63,087 bases of DNA, taken from Phoronis australis (Eukaryota; Phoronida; Phoronidae). Below are positions 56,051 to 63,087 of this stretch, piece after piece. Location: NCBI GenBank assembly GCA_002633005.1, contig NMRA01000679.1:17620-80706 (forward strand), read 5' to 3'. Positions within the stretch are counted from its first letter, which is position 1. Every line of letters begins with the position of its first letter. A program made the translations under genes and the position numbers. The notes under the pieces were generated by a model that did not search any database, was not told the origin of the DNA, and was given only the letters and a program-made list of their open reading frames with translations.

Positions 56051-57235
56051 AGATACAATACAATCCCTTTGACAAGTATCCTGCGTCTCCTCTGAAAGGC
56101 TTGACCATACCGTATTCGCCGTAATAACTGCCCACGGTGCTTAGAAAAGTTCGGTTCAGGGTGTGTGCTTATTAAAACCCAAGGCGGTTGACACCCGGTC
56201 TCTAAAATGGATGAAATCAGAAGCTAAGGTTTATCAAATTTACGCTCTGTGACGTATATGTAATCTATGAAAGCCCTTCAACAAAACTGTGGTACATTGC
56301 TATCAAACTTTGCTGCTAAATTACGATCATTTTACAGAAAATTGTGCTGAAATCCCAAGGCAAAAACTCGCCGACTGACTGCCTCGAAATCGCCGTCTTC
56401 GATATGGCAACTTCAATGCTTGAATAAAAATGGTTTCGACTAGAGCAAATTACCTGAAATCCTTATTAAGTTTTATAAGTAGCGTCACTAAGATTTTTTA
56501 AGTTCCCAAGGAGTCTGGATTAACGGCAGGTTTAAGTACAAATCTGTGCAACATCGTGCCATCTACATGTATGATCGGCAACACGGCGAGAAAAATGTCT
56601 GGACGAACACACGTTGTTATCACGTGACGTTTGTTTTGAAGTTCGTCTGCGAGTAAGCGAGCGCGTGCCTGTCACCAGAGTTAATTTGCCAAAGCAGAGA
56701 CCGTCTTATGGCCAGAGCCATGCAATCTAACTAGCTAGACGTGCATTGTGTCTAAAAAAATTTGCACAAGCAGTAGGCCTAAACCAGAGCGTGTTTCATT
56801 CAGCACTTGCTGGTCTCGTGCTAAAAACGTTCGTCATTTGTCTCGGTAAGGCCCGTATAAGTCGCCGTGTAGCTGGATGCATACATAACTATCTGACAGT
56901 CATTTTTCAGTGTAAGGGTGTGTAAGCATTCACTGTCAGTTGTCATTTTATCGGATATTCGGCTTAAAAACACGAATTATTGTTAATCAAACAAACCCTC
57001 TCAAAAATAACGCAAACATGTTTTATAGTATCAGAAATTGTCGGAAATTAGTGCCAATATTCATTTCTTGCCGATGCTATGCTACCCGTTTCATGAATGG
57101 ATAGTTCCAGACTAATATCTTTGATAGCGCGTGCTTCCTGGCCATGTGCTTTTAACACTGGCCAAGCTTTTTATTAGTCTTCAATTTGTGCTTTTCATGT
57201 GTTGGCCTACAAAGAAATTTGGATTCCTGCCAAAA
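56051..57235 (+). mobile_element. Family A DNA transposon fragments
   Basis: A clear copy starts after TA (56108-56109) with CGTATTCGCCGTAATAACTG and matches the 45387 copy to GAAATTTGGATTCCTGCC (57235), where it stops before the HIRAN-like core and tip. The 56051-56107 stretch (CAATCCCTTTGACAAGTA...) is the part of the arm that should come just after 57235. The pieces are therefore out of order, by rearrangement or two separate copies. Confidence 0.75.
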
Positions 57236-57930
57236 TGTTTGATTACTCGACAGGAAAAAGCTATACTTATACACACAAATCTATATGTTAGTTTTATTAG
57301 CCTGGCGCACTATCACCGTTACCACAGCTACTGAAGGCATGAAGGTAAGCATGAAGCAGGCGCGGGGAAAGCGTGAGGAAGGCCTTAATCAAACCGGAGG
57401 TAAGCGCGAGTGCTAACCAGAGAGTAATGTATGAGACCACGGCAGATTTCTTACATGCCTGCTGTTTGGCTAGCCGTGAAGCAGACAAAAGTCTCATGAT
57501 TCAGTGGCTGAACTGTACATCAAATCTGTCAGAAATTGACAATGTCCCACATTCATCTCAGTAGAAACCTATTTGCCAATTTTCATTAAGTTCCATTAAG
57601 AAACTTACAGCATAGAAAAAATTGCCACTAGGGAGAATAGTGGTTCTTGGATTGGTCCGAAACTCTTTGCCATTCGTCTTCAAATTCACAGAAACACAGC
57701 TAGCTTAATCTGACAGAGATCTTTCAAGGGGATTAGAAGACGCTCAGACAGCAACATGCAACTAAATAAAAATTGGATGCATAAAAAACAAATTTCTTGG
57801 CAGAGCAACATATTTTACAAAATTTCACTTCACCAGCTAACACAATTGCCACTAAGGGGCACACAACTACACAAATTTGTCCGAACATCGCCAGATGCTG
57901 TACCATAGGCAATATACACTAGCAAGCTAA
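57236..57930 (+). repeat. 626-bp tandem duplication, unit 1
   Basis: About 57305-57930 is repeated almost identically at 57932-58557, offset 626 bp, with only a few base differences. The unit includes diverged array pieces (ATTGCCACTAGGGAGAATAG, GCCACTAAGGGGCACAC). 57236-57304 is unassigned. A 63-codon frame (57373-57564) is present in both units and has no known domain. Confidence 0.88.
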
Positions 57931-58557
57931 NCGCACTATCACCGTTACCACAGCTACTGAAGGCATGAAGGTAAGCATGAAGCAGGCGCGAGGAAAGCGT
58001 GAGGAAGGCCTTAATCAAACCGGAGGTAAGCGCGAGTGCTACCCAGAGAGTAATGTATGAGACCACGGCAGATTTCTTACATGCCTTCTGTTTGGCTAGC
58101 CGTGAAGCAGACAAAAGTCTCATGATTCAGTGGCTGAACTGTACATCAAATCTGTCAGAAATTGACAATGTCCCACATTCATCTCAGTAGAAACCTATTT
58201 GCCAATTTTCATTAAGTTCCATTAAGAAACTTACATCATAGAAAAAATTGCCACTAGGGAGAATAGTGGTTCTTGGATTGGTCCGAAACTCTTTGCCATT
58301 CGTCTTCAAATTCACAGAAACACAGCTAGCTTAATCTGACAGAGATCTTTCAAGGGGATTAGAAGACGCTCAGACAGCAACATGCAACTAAATAAAAATT
58401 GGATGCATAAAAAACAAATTTCTTGGCAGAGCAACATATTTTACAAAATTTCACTTCACCAGCTAACACAATTGCCACTAAGGGGCACACAACTACACAA
58501 ATTTGTCCGAACATCGCCAGATGCTGTACCATAGGCAATATACACTAGCAAGCTAAG
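57931..58557 (+). repeat. 626-bp tandem duplication, unit 2, N at junction
   Basis: Begins with an N (57931) and then CGCACTATCACCG, as at 57306. Near-identity and the N at the exact joint make an assembly artefact (two haplotypes placed in series) as likely as a recent real duplication. Confidence 0.88.
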
Positions 58558-58844
58558 TTTCGTAAGTATCATTTAGATGGTTTTGCAGACGTAGGGCAGG
58601 TCCATAATACTACAGCATCTAATGGTCGTCCTGGACAGCCATGTGCAGGCGAAAACAAATAGTTACTCGGTAAAACAGAATCCATTCAAAAATGTAGAAA
58701 CTTTGAAATTTCCATATTGGGGACAGTAGTAATCGAATGCATCGAAAAATTTGTCTGTTCCATCTCAAGCTTGATAGTAAATTCTCAGCATCCATCAAGA
58801 GGTTTTGGAGATACAGCAGCAAATTACGGATGACCATGTACTGA
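58558..58844 (+). repeat. Diverged array monomers
   Basis: GAATCCATTCAAAAATG, ATTGGGGACAGTAGTAATCG and GAGGTTTTGGAGATACAGC are monomer pieces in the usual orientation. The CCACTAGG core is lost. Confidence 0.5.
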
Positions 58845-60750
58845 AATTGTATTTATTTGTTATAGTGACAAGTACAATTAATTCAGTTATACGTATAACA
58901 TTCGTAAGAAAAATAAGTACCCAGCCCAGTTGGGCTTATTAGTCACTTTAACCACACAACTCAGAAGTATCATAAATCACTATTAAATACTAAATAGAAT
59001 AGACTTCTGAGAGTTACAAAGAGAACAGTCAAATACAAACTGTAGCTCATCCTTCACAGAATCAGAATAACAACACAAGCAAAGTCTTTCACTTACAGAA
59101 GTGTTTATATAACTACCAGTTTCCAAGTGCAATGAGAAATTTCTTGCTCTAAACTGAGCCAAAAGAGAACGCTGAGAATGAGATAAGCTTCACATAAGCT
59201 TTAGTTAAAAACTTGTGCATAAATAAAATGTAAGTTCTTAACTTGGGTTTTGTTATAACAGACTCAGCCCAAACATTGTTTTGAGTATTCAAATAGTTTG
59301 TTTCTACCATCTACTAATGTTACAAGTAGTCAACTTTTGAAAAGAAGATTGCATGCCAATGATGTTAAACAAATTTTTGATACTGTCTCTCCAACCATTT
59401 CTACCAGCAGAGTATTCCCATAGAAATACCCTATTTAGTAACCTGTCATCACCTGTGGTCACTAATTTATTCCAAATCAACAAATTCAATTTAAACCTGT
59501 TTCTGGTCAAGTCCCACCCCATGTCACCACTAATGGTATTTAATTAGTGACTGTAAATCGGTTGACCCCTAGATAAAAACGTATAGCTCTGTTTTTAATA
59601 TTTTCATCATTACCAAATTTTTGTAACCCTAAACAGATGACCCGTAATTCAAAAGTGGTGCCACACACGAATTAAATAATTTGTCCAGTCAAAAGATTTT
59701 TTCATGTCCACAAATGTCACAAATGTAGAAAGGTTACTAGATGACTTTCTTGTTTGAATAATTGCTGACAGGAAATAATTTATAAGTGATCAATACAGGA
59801 CCGTTGGCTTCAAAACCCATTTTGATCATTAACTAAAATATTGTTCTGTTCACAAAAACCCACAATTCTATTATTCAACACAGTACTGAAAAGTTTATAG
59901 TAGTTCAAAGGTATTCTAGGGTTGTCTGTAAAATTCTTAGGTATAGGGATAATAATCGCCTTATACCAATCAGAAGGCATTAGTCCACATTTAAAAGATT
60001 CATTAAATACCTGGGTTAGAAAAACAACAATAGTTTCAAATCTTAACACCTCATAAGGTATTCAGTCATAGCCAGATGGCTATGTTATTCTGTATTTTCA
60101 TTATAACATTCCTAACCTCATCAATAGTGATTTCACAAATTTAAGCCAAGATCAATTATATTAGAACAATCATTTTCTAGCTACTTCTGGTCCACAAATT
60201 CAGGGTTTTCAGACAAAGTTCATCATCAAATAGCGTACTTTCAGACGTGCATTGAAAGAATTGTTCATAATCATTTTCCATTTATTTAGAACAAATTAAT
60301 TTCTATAAGAGTTGATTCCATTATGTGAATACAAGACTTCCATGGGAACTTCGCTAAACAGTTTTAGTCCCAGTTTCTAAATATATGCCCAGAAATTCTT
60401 AGGATTTTCAGTATTCAGAATCTCAATTTTAATCCGAACCTTCAAGTGGTATGAACGTTTCACGCATTTTAGTTTCTTGTTAAATTTTTATTGAGCAGAC
60501 ACAAACAATTGGTGTTACAGTAATGTGACCAATTCGCACGTCCTCTTTGACTTCTTCAAAATCGTTTCTCAATGTACTTTAAATTTTTCCACAAATCGTT
60601 AAGTTCCGAATTCCAGTAAGGCTGATTCCTGTTAAAATACTTTCTTAGTTTACGACTCGAATAATAATCCAGCAAGGAATCCATTTCCTTAATTAATAGG
60701 TCAAGAAATGACTGACACACTTTATCAAGTTGGTTCTGGTGTTCATAGGA
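58845..60750 (-). pseudogene. CR1/L2-like retrotransposon relic, 5' truncated
   Basis: Read on the minus strand, 60556-60804 gives YYSSRKLRKYFNRNQPYWNS (pre-RT). Near 60440-60300 the blocks IEILNTENPKNFWAYI and EVPMEVLYSHNGINS follow. 59810-60049 gives FNESFKCGLMPSDWYKAII, IPIPKNFTDNPRIPLNYYKL and VLNNRIVGFCEQNNILVNDQ plus NGF, the first RT block. Catalytic motifs after that are not readable. The 3' end is at the low-coordinate side, near 58845. This resembles the class at 23567-24505 and 12006-12461. Confidence 0.75.
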
Positions 60751-60754
60751 TAAC

Positions 60755-61710
60755 AATTCCAAAGCAACGCGGAACGTTGAAATGCGCCCATGAATGCAGC
60801 GCAAATGGAGTGATTCTAAGGTTCTTTATTTGTATCATAAAATCGCCACCAGATGGCACAAAATTGTCCAATCCATCCGAAAACGGGAACATGCTATGGC
60901 CTGTTTAATAGCAAGCTATTTATCATATTTCATAAAAATCGGTCAAGGAACTTCAGAGAAACAAAAAAATGGAAAAAATGAAATATTGCCACTACGGGGC
61001 ACAACATTCCTTGGATCTGCCTTAAAGTCATCATCACCTGTTCTTAAGCTTCATATAAATACACTTGCTAAATTTCATAAAGATCGTACAATGATTTAGG
61101 AGATAAAGTTATGTGTGCAAACAAAACAAAAAAAAACTACCAATAGGAGGTGCCACAGTAGTCGTCGTCATCAACCATCCTCTTCACACTCAGAACATAT
61201 ACTTAGAATGGTTTGGTTGATAGAGAGTGGACTGAAAAACAATAAAAATGGCCACTAGGTGGAGCAAAATACCTTGATTCCATCTGAAAACAGATGGATA
61301 GCGTCATCTTAATAGATGCCTAGATTCCAAATTTTATGAAAGTCTGTTAAAAGCCTTTGAAGATACAGAGGTGAATGTAAAAAATAAAATTGCCACTAGG
61401 GGGCACACTGGTAGTCAGATCCCTCCGAAAGTCATCATGGTCGTCCGTAATCAACACCATATAAATACATTTGCTAAATTTAGTAAAGTTCCTGCAAATG
61501 GTTTAGGAGATAAAGCGCAAAAAAAATCCCACTAGGAGGTGCCACAGTAGTCAAAGTCGCCGGAAAATCATTGTGAGCTGTCCCGTTCATAGTAAAAACT
61601 TAAATGCCAATTTTCACAATCATCCTTAAAGCAGTTTGGTTGATAGAGGGTTGGATGCCAAAACCAGGTTCGAAAACAGTAAAAGTAGCCACTATTTGGT
61701 GCAAACTACG
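60755..61710 (+). repeat. Tandem-array block with 5' start
   Basis: GCAACGCGGAACGTTGAAATGCGCCC (5' start, AGAG lost) opens at about 60762. Monomers follow at about 60843 (A), 60987 (B), 61138 (C), 61248 (A), 61390 (B), 61530 (C) and 61685 (A). It ends abruptly at GCAAACTACGGATAAGC. Confidence 0.8.
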
Positions 61711-63087
61711 GATAAGCTCTTGACTAAGTCGGGATTGGCGCCGGGCAAGTTGCCAAGTAGACGTTTATTATTCTGCGTTCTGTTTCAAAATGAATTATTC
61801 TCATCCTAACCAATGTTTATATGAAACTGAAACAAAGGCTGTCACATTAGATACAATTTTTAATGCCTTCGAGTACTCGTAAGTGCAAATATTTTGAGAA
61901 GCCAGCAATGAATAAACCACTGCGTTACCGGCTTTTGATGCCAGCAACAAAGGTAATTAATCGGGCCCCGAGGCCGTGTGAGCGCATGCTAATTCAGTCT
62001 TTGCTGACAGAAAGCTGTTGTGGAACAATTACTCGATTTTATATACTATGGTCACATGTTAGGGGAATCTTTGTTTAGAAATACAAATACAAATACATTA
62101 TTCAAATCATTGTTACTGAACAACCTTTGCCCTGACAATCTGTGGAAGGGGAACCCGAATTGGCGGCCCCCGACAAGTAAGTAGTAGATTTTCAGTTTCG
62201 AGGCTAATTCACATAAATAATTATGTGCACATTATTTCTTTGGCTCACTATTTTATAGTCTGTTTGTGACTGGAGGTTTAGTTTCCAACTCAAGCTGGTT
62301 TAAGTTCGTGCCAGTCTCGGTGGCCGCGACGGGCTTGATCGGGTTCCGAGCCACTGGCCGGGATACGAGTATAGTCCTGTTGAGACGTCGGGTCTAGTGA
62401 TCGGGTTCTGAGCCACTGGCCGAGATAACCAGCGTTTTGTGTGTTTAGAACTCAAGAAAATCAAAAGTATAAACAGCACAGATCTAGGTTCTCCTGTAGA
62501 TTGTATTTCAAGGAAGAATACTTCGAATTTATCTTCGAACAAACCCCAAACTCCTGCTAAGGACCTTGGTAAATTGGCCTGCCGAACTTTGTAGGCTACG
62601 GTGTGTCCAAATACCAGTAAATCCGTAACAGCGAAATAAAACTACATATATTTATAAGAACTTGGTGTATTTTTAAGGGTTTTACATGGATGTTTGATGA
62701 TTTATTGGTGTTAAACGATGAATTCAAGTGATAAGCTGACACCACTAACCCGTGTCACTTGTGAACTGTTGTACGGACTGCGTGTGAAACAAATGGGGCT
62801 ATTCAGAAAATCTACAATAACTAGAGGGTGTGCGTGTACTAGTGGTGATAGATTAACAGCCTCGATTTCGCGAGCCCTTTAAATACATGGTGAAATGGCT
62901 TGCAGCCGTGCCAACTGAATCTGAGATTGCGTAAAAAGGGTGCTTTTATGAGAGGAAGTAAGCACGACCTTATACAAAGGTAAGGTTTGTGATTATTTTA
63001 ACGATTATTCCATGATTATTCTACCGATGCCTGTTAACTGAGGCACTCGCCGATGTCGGCTTCGCGGCAGTCAGTCGCCAGCCAGAG
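61711..63087. other. Unassigned end of window
   Basis: No array, transposon end or known domain. A 71-codon plus frame (61863-62078) is unidentified. CAA|GTAAGT at about 62176 is a good splice-donor match but the upstream sequence is not clearly coding. Confidence 0.35.
62336..62427 (+). repeat. Direct repeat of 30 bp
   Basis: TGATCGGGTTCCGAGCCACT (62336) and its next ten bases recur at 62398-62427 with two changes, 62 bp apart. GC-rich compared with the surroundings. Confidence 0.85.

Noticed and set aside
61730-62190. LTR with primer-binding site (TTGGCGCCGGGC, TTGGCGGCCCCCGAC)
   Set aside because: No paired LTR, no TG...CA borders and no gag or pol in the following 900 bp.

Overview
The window is repeat-dominated nuclear DNA from an animal, probably a marine invertebrate. 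It holds several families of L1-like and CR1-like non-LTR retrotransposons, a Gypsy gag relic, cut-and-paste DNA transposons with TA or TTAA target duplications, a THAP zinc-finger fragment and splice-like signals, with no bacterial-style operons. I cannot name the species. No intact host gene is visible. Almost every readable protein segment is a broken transposon gene or a single exon-sized fragment.

Background array. From position 1 to about 20,000, and again in blocks near 26-27.3, 29.8, 36.3, 42.5, 57.6 and 60.8-61.7 kb, the DNA is built from a roughly 140-bp monomer, and every copy I saw reads in the same direction. Three monomer types (A, B, C) alternate. Each opens with CCACTAGG followed by TGGCGC, GGGCAC or AGGCGCC. 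Some units end in an ACGG microsatellite and a hairpin. One copy (26037-27309) sits inside another transposon, so its ends are visible, and it resembles a Helentron-derived (HINE/pearl-like) element. The monomer motif closely matches the vertebrate CTCF consensus.

Insertions. Family A (about 1.3-1.4 kb, CCGTATTCGCCC ends, TA duplication) occurs at about 14.7, 20.0, 25.9, 30.2, 37.7, 42.9, 45.4 and 56.1 kb. One arm carries decayed copies of a HIRAN-like coding segment. The 30.2-36.3 kb copy is split by a TTAA-type element (30971-33495) and a CAATTGAA-rich element (about 34074-36311). A second TTAA-family copy is at 9.7-11.6 kb. From 44.8 to 56.05 kb lies an L1-like element split by an A element (itself carrying element K, 46297-48994) and by a second L1-like element (50973-54120). 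CR1-type relics lie at 12.0, 23.6 and 58.8-60.75 kb. A repeat carrying ETS/YY1-like modules is at 24.5 and 39.2 kb.

Possible gene material. 41.8-42.5 kb holds a promoter-like stretch, an open frame with an RPYE-type N-terminus and, on the opposite strand, a THAP-domain fragment with one in-frame stop. The last 1.4 kb and several 0.3-2 kb stretches are unassigned.
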